DNA of 64,000 nucleotides from Tildeniella torsiva UHER 1998/13D (GCA_019358835.1 JAHHIH010000025.1:1-64000); one strand, 5' to 3'; positions 54,193-63,976 are shown, counted from the stretch's first letter. Numbers and translations are program-made. The notes: generated by a model from the sequence alone, not told the origin.

Positions 54193-54900
54193 ATGGAGTA
54201 TCTTAACTGGTGGAAATCCTTGGAAATTCAGACTCAGATAGAGTTTTTCAAGACCTTTGTAATGACTTCTGGCACTCTTGCCACTGTTATTGGAGGCATT
54301 TTCGTTTACCAAAACTTCAAGATAAACCAGAAGCGGTTAATAACTGACCGTTTTTCAAAAGCAGTAGAACAATTGGGAACAGCAAACAATAGAATGGTTG
54401 TTCTTGGAGGCATATACGCTCTATCAAAAATTTCACAAGATTCTTCTGAATATTATTGGATTGTGATGAAGGTCATAGCCTCGTTCATTAGAGGTAAGAC
54501 TCTTGATTTTGCTCCTTCCAATACAACTAAGCCGGAAGAATTAGATGGTTACCCTAAAGTCTTTCCTGAAGTTCAGGAAGCAATAAATGTTATTGTAAAT
54601 CGCAACTATAAGCAAGACGTTAGAAGCGAAGTAATTGATCTCAGAGGCAGTTTATTTGTGAGGGCAAATCTCCTAAATGCAAATCTTAGGAAAATTAATT
54701 TAAAATCAGCAAATTTTGGTGATACAAACCTTAAAGGAGTAGACTTTAGTGGCGCAAATTTAGAACAAGCCGTTTTCTGTGCATCAGATTTAAGATATTC
54801 AATCTTAAAGGATGCTAAACTTTTTGAAGCTAAATACTGTAGTCAAACTAAATTTCCGCCTAACTTTAATCCGGAACGTGCTGGCATGAAGCAGGAATGA
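54193..54900 (+). CDS. Pentapeptide-repeat membrane protein
   Basis: 235 residues. A membrane helix (about 22-43) is followed by LITDRFSKAVEQLGT, GGIYALSKISQDSSEYYWIVMKVIASFIRG, a region usual in this type of bacterial pentapeptide protein, and about eight pentapeptide units (ANLLNANLRKINLKSANF, GANLEQAVF). The repeats form a right-handed beta helix. Function is unknown. Base composition and codons (many AAA, TTA, AAT) are visibly more AT-rich than the surrounding genes, which suggests horizontal gain. Confidence 0.8.
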   Translation: MEYLNWWKSLEIQTQIEFFKTFVMTSGTLATVIGGIFVYQNFKINQKRLITDRFSKAVEQLGTANNRMVVLGGIYALSKISQDSSEYYWIVMKVIASFIRGKTLDFAPSNTTKPEELDGYPKVFPEVQEAINVIVNRNYKQDVRSEVIDLRGSLFVRANLLNANLRKINLKSANFGDTNLKGVDFSGANLEQAVFCASDLRYSILKDAKLFEAKYCSQTKFPPNFNPERAGMKQE

Positions 54901-55012
54901 TATTAAGATAGTCTCTTCATGTCTAGCGATATTGATGAACGCTAACTGTCGAGACGTTATTGGTTTGAATTTGGAATTTTCTATGGTGGATGATTGGCAA
55001 TGTTAGATATTT

Positions 55013-55182
55013 TTGCGAAGCGGTGAGCAGCTAAAATGAGGTTTTTAATTTTGATATGACAACTATCGGAACTGTCGAAAGCCTATGGTTCTACCCAGTT
55101 AAAAGTATCGCGGCGTGGAAATGCCCGAAATCTTTATGGGATTTTCTGGTATTTACGGCGATCGTTGCTACGTCTTCAAAAG
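55013..55182 (+). repeat. Direct repeat of the MOSC gene start, copy 1
   Basis: These 170 bases match 56522-56692 with scattered differences, including the 40 bases before the start codon. Copy 2 is the intact gene start. The copies bracket the region that contains the membrane protein gene at 55742. Confidence 0.8.
55056..55182 (+). pseudogene. Truncated MOSC gene fragment
   Basis: It begins MTTIGTVESLWFYPVKS, as the intact MOSC gene at 56565 does, but has a one-base deletion near 55109 that shifts the frame, and homology ends at about 55182. It lacks the rest of the protein and cannot be functional. Confidence 0.75.
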
Positions 55183-55741
55183 TGCGATCGCAGATCTCCT
55201 GTGAGTTTCCTTCGTCAACCCACAGGAGAATTTTATTCCCTCACTGTGTTTTGAAAGATGATATCTCCACCAGCTCCCCAATAATTCTATCCAAATGGTT
55301 GCGTCGGTTTTGAATAGGTACTGGCGATTGAGAGTGACAGCAGTGAAGAAATAAGTAGTACCAGCCGCTTTAGCATGACAATATTATATAGAATTTGCCC
55401 ATCAGAAATAGACCTTGAATAGGTAGGTAGGAGTGCTAAGGCTAACGGTAGGTTTTGGGCTTCGCTAACTCAACCCAATCTACTAGCCAGCTAGAATTTT
55501 GTTAAGTGCCGCTCGGCAGTTCAGTAGAGATAGTTACCGCCCCACAAAAAGTCGCTACACTGGAGCGGCACCATAAGGTCTGTTGGGTTGCAAAGGCTAT
55601 CTGCGCCTGGTGAGCTTGGTCGTTATGCCGCAGAGTGATCGAGAGGGACAGTGCTCGAAGTTTATCTGTTGATAACCAAATATGAGTGTTTCGAGGCTGT
55701 CTATGAGATGATGCTCTCAGCTTGCTAGTGGAGCGTCACAA
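55183..55741. other. Intergenic stretch in the AT-rich island
   Basis: About 560 bases with no credible gene. Includes repeat-like short sequences such as TTCGCTAACTCAACCCA, of a type found widely between cyanobacterial genes. Confidence 0.45.
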
Positions 55742-56335
55742 ATGGATGCAGAACCTAATCCAAGATTAGAATACCTTTACAAAGAATATGCAAGACTGAG
55801 TGATAGAGCAGAAGAAGTGATAAAAAGCGCTTATGATGACTTCAAACTATTTGGAGTAGTAGGCGCAGTCATTATCATTTGGAAGCCAGTTTCTGAAGTC
55901 ATCTTGCCCACAATTCCAAAGTTTGATTCCACTTTATTTCTGCTTTTAGGCTTTTTGAGCTTGCTTGCAGTTTTAGGACTTATTTTATTTTCAAATTTGA
56001 TTAAGCAATCTTATGCGTGGCACTTTGTTCACAACTTACAAGCTTATGAGTTAGAGATTAAAAAGGAATTAGGTGAAGGAGAAAATTCACAGATTTTTAG
56101 TTTCAATATGGGCAAAGAAGGAGCGAGATTTATCACGGCATCTTACCGTTTATCATTCAAAGCAACTCTACTGTCAGGGTTCTCTGTTGTAACTCTTTTG
56201 CCATTTGTGATTTTGTGTTATTCAAATATCTTTTATGCAATACTCTATGCATCAATATCTTTTTTTGGTCTAATGGTTTATCTGCAAATTTTTGGGAGAA
56301 TAATGAAACAATATTCTAATAATAAATTCTTATGA
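55742..56335 (+). CDS. Membrane protein of unknown function
   Basis: 197 residues with about four membrane helices (about 37-55, 65-87, 140-160 and 163-185) and a soluble, charged N terminus (RLEYLYKEYARLSDRAEEV) plus a middle loop. Strongly AT-rich codon use, as in the gene at 54193. No family recognised. It lies between the two copies of the MOSC gene start, so it may be a passenger of an insertion. Confidence 0.65.
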   Translation: MDAEPNPRLEYLYKEYARLSDRAEEVIKSAYDDFKLFGVVGAVIIIWKPVSEVILPTIPKFDSTLFLLLGFLSLLAVLGLILFSNLIKQSYAWHFVHNLQAYELEIKKELGEGENSQIFSFNMGKEGARFITASYRLSFKATLLSGFSVVTLLPFVILCYSNIFYAILYASISFFGLMVYLQIFGRIMKQYSNNKFL

Positions 56336-56564
56336 ATTGAGTTCAAGCAGTTCTGTGCAAAACTCGGAAGTAGTAGGAATGAAAAAAGAATATTGCTTGA
56401 GCAGTTTAGCAACACAAGTTTAGCGAAGCGGCATAATAATGCAGTCGGAACGGACTATCGAAAGCTGTTGGTAAGGATTCAAGATTTACTTACAGCTGCT
56501 CAACCGAAATGTCAGTTTTTCTTGCAAAGCAGTGAGCAGCTAAAATGAGGTCTTCAATTTTGCT

Positions 56565-57362
56565 ATGACAACTACCGGAACCGTTGAAAGCTTATGGTGC
56601 TACCCAGTTAAAAGCATGCGCGGCGTGGAAATGCCCGAAATCTTTATGGGATTTTCTGGTGTCTACAGCGATCGCTGCTACGCCTTCAAAAGCTCCACCG
56701 CCCGCAAAGGCTTTCCTTATTTAAACGCGAACGTACAGCAACAAATGTTGCAGTACCAGCCGCAATATCGCTATCCAGAACGAGCCTCAAAACCGCCAAA
56801 TTTAATTGAGGCAGCGAGCATAGCACCTGGGGTGACACCGGCTAACAGTGACCCAGAAGACATGATTTTGGACATTGTCACCCCCGCAGGCAAAGTTATC
56901 TCTGTCGATGATTCAGAACTGATACGACTTCTGCGTGAAGGGCTCGACGAAAAGACCCAATTAAAACTTGTGCGCTCAGACCGAGCCTTAACCGACTGTC
57001 GCCCAATCTCGTTAATCAGCCTATCCACCATTCGACAAATTGAATCAGAATGCTCAATTCCTATTGACAAGCGGCGTTTTCGAGCAAACATCTACTTCGA
57101 TTTTGTGTCAGACGAAACCGGATTCGCTGAAGATAGTTTTGTCGGTCGCCGTCTACGAATTGGGTCAACCGCGACGGTCATGGTGCTTGAGCGCGACCCG
57201 CGTTGTCGAATGATTTCGCTCGATCCAGATACAGGTGAGCACAACCCGGAAGTTTCACGCAAAGTTGCCCAGGCCCACAACAACTTCGCTGGACTTTACT
57301 GCGCGGTTTTAGTTGAAGGAGTCTTGAAAAAAGGTGATGCGATCGAGTTGGAAGCGACTTGA
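56565..57362 (+). CDS. MOSC domain protein with N-terminal barrel
   Basis: 265 residues. The N-terminal beta-barrel domain starts GTVESLWCYPVKSMRGVEMPEIFMGFSG (shown in parts: WCYPVKSMRG, FMGFSG), and the MOSC domain (about 120-262) has RFRANIYFD, FVGRRLRIG and the Cys motif LERDPRCRMISLDPDTGE. YcbX-type relatives use molybdenum cofactor for reductions of N-hydroxylated compounds. A truncated copy of its first 40 codons lies 1.5 kb upstream. Confidence 0.85.
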   Translation: MTTTGTVESLWCYPVKSMRGVEMPEIFMGFSGVYSDRCYAFKSSTARKGFPYLNANVQQQMLQYQPQYRYPERASKPPNLIEAASIAPGVTPANSDPEDMILDIVTPAGKVISVDDSELIRLLREGLDEKTQLKLVRSDRALTDCRPISLISLSTIRQIESECSIPIDKRRFRANIYFDFVSDETGFAEDSFVGRRLRIGSTATVMVLERDPRCRMISLDPDTGEHNPEVSRKVAQAHNNFAGLYCAVLVEGVLKKGDAIELEAT

Positions 57363-57392
57363 TTGATTCTCTTTAGGGCTAGAGCCATTGGG

Positions 57393-57875
57393 CTACTCAC
57401 CCCAAAAGCCGCGATGGAGGGCGACAATTTCTGTCTCAACCTCAGCGATCGGCCCCCAGACTGCGATCGCCTTTTGCCCCCGCTCAAACACATAGCGACA
57501 GGGCACATCCAGCGTCGGGTTTTCGGCATGGTTGCCCGTCAACCCCAGCAGCAGTTTTTCTGAGACGCCGTAGACCAACCGCCCCACATTGGCCCAGTAC
57601 TGCGCCCCGGCGCACATCACACAGGGTTCAACCGTAGTGTAAAGCGTGCAGCCCCACAAAAAATTGGGGTCAAACTCAGCGTAGGCTCGCCGCATCAGGG
57701 TCGATTCGGCATGGTTCACCGTATCTAGGTTGCCCTGCTCTAGCAGCACGGTGGTGTGGTCAGGGCCCACTAAAATCGCCCCAAACGGGTGGTGTCCCTG
57801 GGCCATGGCTAACTGGGCTACCTGATTGGCTCGCCGCAAATGCTCAACCATCTGTGTTGCCGTGGGATCATTCAT
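57393..57875 (-). CDS. Nucleoside deaminase
   Basis: 160 residues of the cytidine/deoxycytidylate deaminase fold. The zinc and catalytic motif is HAESTLMRRA (His and Glu), with PCVMCAGAQYW providing the two Cys. The size and the C-terminal region resemble guanine or general nucleoside deaminases rather than tRNA adenosine deaminase; the substrate is uncertain. ATG 57875 (MNDPTATQM) is chosen. Confidence 0.88.
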   Translation of the reverse strand: MNDPTATQMVEHLRRANQVAQLAMAQGHHPFGAILVGPDHTTVLLEQGNLDTVNHAESTLMRRAYAEFDPNFLWGCTLYTTVEPCVMCAGAQYWANVGRLVYGVSEKLLLGLTGNHAENPTLDVPCRYVFERGQKAIAVWGPIAEVETEIVALHRGFWGE

Positions 57876-58097
57876 GGTTTGGGCTTTGCTGCTATGGGGA
57901 GACGACTGCCGCTGCACTGTTTGTGCGATCGCCTGCCATAGATTTAAGCATCGATCTTTAACCCAAGAGTACTTTGCTCTACTTAATAGCTCAAAAATAA
58001 TCTCTCCTGACGAGATTTAGCTCACCCTGCGGGAAGCAAGCTACACCCTAAATTCCTCTCCTAGTTTGGAAGAGAGACTTTGAAAGGTTTTCCGGCT

Positions 58098-58121
58098 CCC
58101 CTCTCCTTCCTGGGAGAGGGG
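58098..58121. repeat. CCCCTCTCC hairpin repeat
   Basis: A 9-bp stem (58098-58106 with 58113-58121) with a TTCCTG loop, next to GGCTGGGGGTGAGGGC. This is a widespread intergenic repeat style in cyanobacteria. Confidence 0.6.
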
Positions 58122-58211
58122 CTGGGGGTGAGGGCTAGCGGGTTTCGTGATCTACCGATACTCTCGCTTTTCTAAAGAACATAGGCGGCTACTTGAGCCA
58201 GCTATTTAAAC

Positions 58212-58245
58212 AAAAAAGCCCCCGAGTCATGCTTACCTCGGGGGC
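58212..58245 (-). terminator. Intrinsic terminator of the manganese-catalase gene
   Basis: On the minus strand a 9-bp GC-rich stem (58245-58237 with 58226-58218), a ten-base loop and a run of six T (58217-58212) begin about 80 bases after the stop codon. Confidence 0.85.
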
Positions 58246-58325
58246 GTGGTGGATTAGCGATCGCGTAGGGTTAAACCTACTCCCAGACTGGGGATCAAAA
58301 TCTCCAATTTGGGACTACTAGAACC

Positions 58326-59018
58326 CTACTTGAGGGAACTAGCGGGGTCAGCAATGTATTTGAAATCGGGCTCAGAGTTCCAAGGGCCGCGCTCATCTTT
58401 GCCGCTGTCGTCGGTAGAGAAATTGTAGTAAAGCTCTACGGTCTCATCGGGCTGAATATTGCCAAACATCGGGTCGGTCAGCTTGCCCATGGCGTCTAGC
58501 GCGTTCATGAACATTTTAGTGTGAGAAATTTCCCGAGTTAGCAGGTGGGTGAGGGTCTTTTTAGTGCCCTCATCGGTAGCCAGCTTGATCAGAGCTTCGT
58601 AGGTCTGGCGAGCGCCAGCCTCAGCCGCGATGTTGGCCCGCAGGTCTCTGACGACATCTCCACCTTCATTGAGGTAGCTAGCCGTCCATGTGTTGCCCTG
58701 GCTGTCGAGGAAGTGAGGCCCCATGCCGCGCACAGCAAACAGCGTACTGTTGTAGGCTTCGGTTTGGTCAGTATTTTTGGTGTGGATTTCAATCAGTTTA
58801 CCCACCATTTCTAGGTGGCCAAATTCTTCGACAGCAATATCTTGGAGCATGTCTTTGATACTGGGGTCTTCAATGTGGAAAGATTGCACCCAGTATTGAA
58901 GCGCTGCCGAGAGTTCGCCGGTAGCTCCACCAAACTGCTCTAGCAGCAGCTGGGCAAATACGGGGTTGGCTTCATTGACTTGAACGGTATGGACAGGGTC
59001 TTTTTTGTGGAAAAACAT
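58326..59018 (-). CDS. Manganese-catalase family protein
   Basis: 230 residues of four-helix-bundle ferritin-like type. The metal-binding motifs are visible: Glu in GGATGELSAALQYWVQS, EEFGHLEMV, EAGARQTYEAL and REISHTKMF. These fit the dimanganese catalases, which split hydrogen peroxide. The usual lid-type C-terminal region (NFSTDDSGKDERGPW) is present. The family is of fair length; activity is inferred. Upstream is a 650-base non-coding stretch; downstream a strong terminator. Confidence 0.9.
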   Translation of the reverse strand: MFFHKKDPVHTVQVNEANPVFAQLLLEQFGGATGELSAALQYWVQSFHIEDPSIKDMLQDIAVEEFGHLEMVGKLIEIHTKNTDQTEAYNSTLFAVRGMGPHFLDSQGNTWTASYLNEGGDVVRDLRANIAAEAGARQTYEALIKLATDEGTKKTLTHLLTREISHTKMFMNALDAMGKLTDPMFGNIQPDETVELYYNFSTDDSGKDERGPWNSEPDFKYIADPASSLK

Positions 59019-59674
59019 AGGTGCCTTTGGGGATCTTTGCTAGCGATTAACGAAAGCAAGCTTCAGTATCAGAGGCAAGCAATTTTGCTTACTTCTTGAT
59101 TTGTTCAAAAAAGGCAATCTCAGGCTAAATCCCATTAGATTGAGCAGGACGATTTGGCTACGGGGCTAGCCAAGGGCGGCCAGGGTCTAAGCGAAATTCT
59201 GTTTTCTAATGGCGATGCCTGGAACTTTAACGCTGCTGTTTAAGTTTGGCTTAGTTAAAGCTGCTGATTTGCCCTTAATTACTGCGCTTGATCACACCTT
59301 AAGGCGGCACAAACAAAGCCTCCTCTGTATATGTAGGGAGAAGTCTGGAGTCTAAATGTAGAGGTGGTAATTCTGCACTACTCAAACCGGCGGCAGTTTG
59401 TCGCGTAGCGCAAAAAGCACCCCCGAGCATTAAGGGCAGGGCACCTAGCTACAGCCGACATCATCAGGACGTTTTGCGGGTAACGATCCCTGTCTGTTAT
59501 TCCCGTTTCCACGGGAATCCATCCGAGAGCCCATAACGGCCCTTGCCCTGTCCACTGCTCTGGCAAGTCTAAATTAGACTGTTGGAGCGTTAGCGAAACC
59601 CAACAGAGCAGGCCGCCGCTGGGTTCCGCTTCTGTTACCTAACTCCTTAACCTTGACGATGCCCTCGACTGAGC
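59019..59674. other. Intergenic region with repeat-like sequence
   Basis: About 655 bases between two minus-strand genes. It should hold the promoter of the manganese-catalase gene. GTTGGAGCGTTAGCGAAACC (59581-59600), followed directly by CAACAG, is of a type of repeat common in cyanobacterial intergenic DNA. No gene, tRNA or riboswitch seen. Confidence 0.45.
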
Positions 59675-61747
59675 CTAGACAAAGTTCGCGGCGGTAATAT
59701 CAGCTGCATCGGTCAGCAACAGCTTTGCCATCGCATCAAACGATGTCGCGTCTAAGACAAAGGTGTTGCGCGCCTCTACCCCTGTCCCCTGGGCCAAAAT
59801 GACATCAAAAAAGGCGGCGTTGGTGAGCTTGTCAACCGCTGTGTCAAATTCCAGCACGGTGGTGATGCCGGGGCCATCGAACAGGCCAAAGGTGTCTGCA
59901 CCCTCACCGCCCAGAGCCGTATTGTTGCCCGCGCCGCCGTCGAGTAAATCACTGCCGCCAAAGCCGAATAGGGCATCGTCGCCCGTGCCGCCCAGCAGCA
60001 GGTCATCGCCGTCGGAGCCTTCAAAGGTGTTGGTTCCAGCCAGGCTGCGGGTGTCGCCGCTGATATGGGTAATGCCGGCAAACTCGCCGTCGAAGGTATT
60101 ATTGGCCACAACAATGTCTGAGAACGCCTCGGTGGGCTCTCGATGGTCGAACGCTACCGCTGAAGCGGCGATCGCAGCAAAACTATTGTCGCTAATGTCA
60201 ATATCCGACTGCGTGCCCTGGGCGGTTGTGCCCTCGGCAGCCGCCAGACGAATGCCGTAGAACGCATTTGAAATGCTGTTGCTGGTGATATCAACCGCCG
60301 ACAGATCGCGATCGTCTAGGGTAACGATGCCGTCGTAGGCTCCAGAGAAGGTGTTGTCGGCGATCGCCACATTCGCGGTGGAACTGGCCGAGCCGTCATC
60401 GTCGAGGGAGAGCTGAAGGGCATAGCGGGCAGCGGTGAAGGTCGCTATTTCATCGGCAAAGTCTGTGATCCCCAACTCCACAACGTTGCCCAAAACTTCC
60501 ACATTTTGAGAATTGTCGATCTGAATGCCCCGCCGACCCACGACCCCGGCATCGTCATGAACGCCGACATTGTCGGCAATCAACAGGCCATCCACATTGT
60601 CTATCCGCATGATCGAGGCATCGTTGCCGGTAATGCCGTCAAAGTAGTTGCTCGTAATCGACCAGTTAGCGCCGCCTGAGGGTGCCCCGCCGGTACCAAA
60701 GCCGTTGGTGATAAAGGTTTGGTTGTTGGCGGTCAACCCGGCAAAGTCGTTGAATGCGATCGCAATATTGCTGAAATTAACGCTGCCGTCGCTGCCCCCC
60801 CGAATGGCAGCGGTGTCGTTGGTGAACTCAAACCCCAGAATCGAAATATTGTCGTCGGCCAGGGTAAACGAGCCCTCCAGCAACGATTCTGCACCGCGAG
60901 CTGCGTCGTTGCCAGTCAGGCCAAAGTTGGCCCCAATTAGGGTCAACCCCTTATCGAGGATGACATCTTCGCGGTAGGTGCCCGCCGCCGCCAGCAGCGT
61001 GTAGCCATCATCGGCAGCATCCACCGCCGCCTGTATACTGCTGAAACCGCCCACCAGGTTGTTGTCAGCGTCGAATAGCTGCACCGGCTGGGAAGACTGT
61101 CCTCCCCCACTTAACCCGGCCACTAGAGTAATGTCGGGGTCAGAATTACCCAGGGACAGAGGGCGATCTAACAGGCTGCCCAGCAGGCCCAAATCCTTTG
61201 GCTCAGCCAACGTCACTAAGCCCTGGCCATCTGCGCCATCGACGGTGTCGTCCTTCAGCAGACTGATAATTTGAATGGCGTCGATCGCGTCTCCGGTCGC
61301 CAGGCCAAAGTCGCTTAAATCAAAGGCCGTCGCAAACAGCCCCGTACCGTCTGTGGGGCCATTGATGGCGGTTTCGTCATAGCTGTCAAAGAACTCGTAG
61401 CGAAACGGGGTGAACTGCCCGGTGGCGGTACTGCGCACGGCGACGGCGTAGTCTTCCGGCACTCTGGCAAATCCGTTCTCATAGACGACAAAATCATCCC
61501 CCGCCTGGTTTACAGGGCCAAGGCCAGTATTCCAGGTCAATTCGAGGGTTGAGCGGTTGAAAAGATTGCCCAAGGCGATGGATTGCCCAACGCCGCCGAC
61601 CAGGGAGCCGACTGTATTGTCTAACAGCTCTGGAAATTGCAGCCCAGACCCAAAGAAGCGTGTTCTAAAAGCACCATCGGCGATTGCGCCGTTGGTCACT
61701 AAATCACTTTCGTCAAAGGTAAACCCAGCGATCGCAAACGTAGCCAT
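59675..61747 (-). CDS. Beta-helix protein with RTX repeats
   Basis: About 690 residues. No N-terminal signal peptide. The N-terminal 230 residues resemble an adhesin-like domain, followed by a parallel beta-helix region with many Asn- and Asp-rich coils (about 245-570). Calcium-binding RTX nonapeptides follow at about 580-625 (GSDGDDLLLGGTGDDALFG). Such C-terminal repeats go with type I secretion, so it is probably extracellular. ATG 61747 is chosen over TTG 61756. Target and function unknown; no type I transporter is in the window. Confidence 0.8.
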   Translation of the reverse strand: MATFAIAGFTFDESDLVTNGAIADGAFRTRFFGSGLQFPELLDNTVGSLVGGVGQSIALGNLFNRSTLELTWNTGLGPVNQAGDDFVVYENGFARVPEDYAVAVRSTATGQFTPFRYEFFDSYDETAINGPTDGTGLFATAFDLSDFGLATGDAIDAIQIISLLKDDTVDGADGQGLVTLAEPKDLGLLGSLLDRPLSLGNSDPDITLVAGLSGGGQSSQPVQLFDADNNLVGGFSSIQAAVDAADDGYTLLAAAGTYREDVILDKGLTLIGANFGLTGNDAARGAESLLEGSFTLADDNISILGFEFTNDTAAIRGGSDGSVNFSNIAIAFNDFAGLTANNQTFITNGFGTGGAPSGGANWSITSNYFDGITGNDASIMRIDNVDGLLIADNVGVHDDAGVVGRRGIQIDNSQNVEVLGNVVELGITDFADEIATFTAARYALQLSLDDDGSASSTANVAIADNTFSGAYDGIVTLDDRDLSAVDITSNSISNAFYGIRLAAAEGTTAQGTQSDIDISDNSFAAIAASAVAFDHREPTEAFSDIVVANNTFDGEFAGITHISGDTRSLAGTNTFEGSDGDDLLLGGTGDDALFGFGGSDLLDGGAGNNTALGGEGADTFGLFDGPGITTVLEFDTAVDKLTNAAFFDVILAQGTGVEARNTFVLDATSFDAMAKLLLTDAADITAANFV

Positions 61748-61877
61748 GGTATTCAAAATCCCTTAAACGCACACCTGCCTTTAAATAGTGAGGGATTATG
61801 CGTGGGCGTGTGTAAAGAGAAATAAAGCAAGGTTATGTTGTGCTGGATCAAGCCAACCCCAGGTGGGCGTAATCCCT

Positions 61878-63836
61878 TCACCAGTGGGTTTTTAGCCCCT
61901 GTAGCCGCATCATTTCCTGGAGCAATCCTATGGCACCATTGGGGACGATGTCGGGCGGGTAGTGGACGGGCGCATTGGCCGATACCAGCCAGCCAGCGGT
62001 TACCCCCGCCGCCGCCCCGGTCTGCCATTCACCGTAGTGAATGCGGGTTGAAGAGCTGGCAATGTGGGTGGCCGCCAGGGTTTTACCGCCGATCAGCAGG
62101 TTATCGACCCCCTGGGGAATTAGGCTCTCTAACGGGATTTGCACGGGCTTGACGTGGGGTTCCTGGGCGGGCGCGTTAATGGCTTCGCCGGAGGGCTGCC
62201 AGTTGCGGTAGCGACAGCCGTGGATGTCGATCGCATAGTGAACCAACCCCACCGCCGTAGGGCTGAAGTCGCGCTGGCCAGCAAAGTTGTAGCGCAGATC
62301 GTTCTCGCGAATCATGAACTCGTCTTGGCCGTAGGCGGCGCGGCCAACAATTCGCCGCCCTTCGCGGAAGTAGGGCACCATACTGAGGCCCGACAGCGTG
62401 CCCATGGGGCTATCGGCTCCGTAGAGGTAGGCCAGCGGGTAGTTGGGGCCAGCCTGGGTTTCGAGCAGCCAGCGGGCAAAGGTGAGGGCGTTCTCTTCGC
62501 CAAACTTAAGGGCCGACGCCGACAGCCCCCCCATCCAGTTTTGGTGCTGACCTGCGGCCTCTAGATCGGCAGCTTTGAGAATTAGGGGCGGATCCATCCA
62601 GTTCCAGTCGTTGCCCCGGTTCCAGTTGATCATGGAGATGTCGCCTGGGGCCGGGGCGCTGGTGTAGGGGTTGCCCCGGTTTTGGCTGACGATGCGCCGG
62701 TAGTGAAACACGCTCTTGCCGGCAAAGAACGGAAACCCCTCCAGATCAAAGGAGGCCTGGTGCTCATGGAGGCCGTGGGTGGGCGACAGCCGCGCCAGGG
62801 CGGCCAGGCTGTCGCCCCCGTCGTTGTAGATGCCGAGGGCGAAGGGGTAGGTAAAGGCCTGGGTGCAGTCGGGGTTGTCGAAGGCGGCGGCGTTGGGCTC
62901 CCCTGTGGTGGTCTGGGACTCCGACCCCAGGCGGTAAGGCACCTTGGCCCAGGCCACCAGCTCGGCGGTATCGGTGGCGTCGATCACGATCATGCGCTGG
63001 CCGGGGGGCGGCTGGAGCTTGACGGGCACGCGGTCAAATTCGGCGGTGGGCGACCAGTTATACCAGTCGGCCAGCTCTGCCGACAGCCGCCCCATGGGTC
63101 GATAGCCCGGATCTTTAGGAATGCGCCGCACTCCGTATACCGCTGTAATGTGCCGCCCAGAGGCGTCAAACTCGGCTCCTTTAAATGCCGTCATGGTGGC
63201 CCAGCGGCTGGCGGGGGCGCTGGGGTTGGTATGGGCCAAAAACTGCTCGGCGGCCTTGGCCCCGGCCTGGGGCAGAAAACACAGGGTGCCGACCCAGCAG
63301 CTGTTGATATCGGCTACCGATCGCGACGTCCCGCCAGGGCTCCAGGCCGGTAAGGTAACCACCTGCTGCTTAATCAGCTGCCGAAACCGTAGCCAGCTGG
63401 GGGATAGGTTGTTGGCCTGGCGCATGCGCAGCGATTCATCGAGGGCAGAGACCCCCTGGGCACTAATCTGCCCCCCCATCCAGGGGGCGACTTCGATCAG
63501 GCAGGTGGTGGCACCGCTGGCCATGGCGTGGGCGGCGGCGGCCACCCCGCCGAGGGAGCCGCCAACAACGGCCACTTGGCATTCCCAGACTTCCTCAAAC
63601 TGGGGCAGGGGATCAATCTGAGGGCGACCGTTAAACACGATGGGCTGGGGTACATCCCGCAGGCTTAGGGCCGGGGCAATGTCGCCGCCTGCGCCGGGCG
63701 ATGGGGTGGGCGACCAGCGCGAGGCCGTGAGCCCGGCGATCGCCCCCACCCCAAACATCATGGCGGCTAGCCCCGAGAGGCCGCGCCACTGATTGCGCCA
63801 GTTTCGTCGCTGAGCCTGCCTGCGATCGCCCTTCAC
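61878..63836 (-). CDS. FAD-dependent oxidoreductase
   Basis: About 652 residues. A membrane segment near the N terminus (about 20-42; MMFGVGAIAGL) anchors it, perhaps at the periplasmic side. The FAD motif VAVVGGSLGGVAAAAHAMASG and the IEVAPWMGGQISAQG stretch mark the FAD_oxidored (PF12831-type) family; later IVIDATDTAELVAWA and DNLLIGGKTLAATHIA fit. Substrate unknown. The start is uncertain: GTG 63836 or GTG 63905. Confidence 0.82.
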   Translation of the reverse strand: MKGDRRQAQRRNWRNQWRGLSGLAAMMFGVGAIAGLTASRWSPTPSPGAGGDIAPALSLRDVPQPIVFNGRPQIDPLPQFEEVWECQVAVVGGSLGGVAAAAHAMASGATTCLIEVAPWMGGQISAQGVSALDESLRMRQANNLSPSWLRFRQLIKQQVVTLPAWSPGGTSRSVADINSCWVGTLCFLPQAGAKAAEQFLAHTNPSAPASRWATMTAFKGAEFDASGRHITAVYGVRRIPKDPGYRPMGRLSAELADWYNWSPTAEFDRVPVKLQPPPGQRMIVIDATDTAELVAWAKVPYRLGSESQTTTGEPNAAAFDNPDCTQAFTYPFALGIYNDGGDSLAALARLSPTHGLHEHQASFDLEGFPFFAGKSVFHYRRIVSQNRGNPYTSAPAPGDISMINWNRGNDWNWMDPPLILKAADLEAAGQHQNWMGGLSASALKFGEENALTFARWLLETQAGPNYPLAYLYGADSPMGTLSGLSMVPYFREGRRIVGRAAYGQDEFMIRENDLRYNFAGQRDFSPTAVGLVHYAIDIHGCRYRNWQPSGEAINAPAQEPHVKPVQIPLESLIPQGVDNLLIGGKTLAATHIASSSTRIHYGEWQTGAAAGVTAGWLVSANAPVHYPPDIVPNGAIGLLQEMMRLQGLKTHW

Positions 63837-63976
63837 ATCTAAAATCTCGGCTAACAATGCCAAGGTTTTAGCACACCTTCCCGAAGAGAGAGCACCCTTT
63901 GGCACGCTCTGTTACAGGCCGCTCCAGACTCCGATGAACCTGATACAGTAGCCACAGATTCGCTACCTTCTGTCCT

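Larger units (their letters stand above)
57876..58325. other. Intergenic region with repeats
   Basis: About 450 bases between two minus-strand genes. It contains a hairpin repeat (58098-58121) and the terminator of the manganese-catalase gene (58212-58245). No gene seen. Confidence 0.5.

Noticed and set aside
59019-59674. Search for tRNA, riboswitch or small RNA in the longest gap.
   Set aside because: No cloverleaf, no conserved riboswitch core and no strong promoter-terminator pair could be seen by eye.
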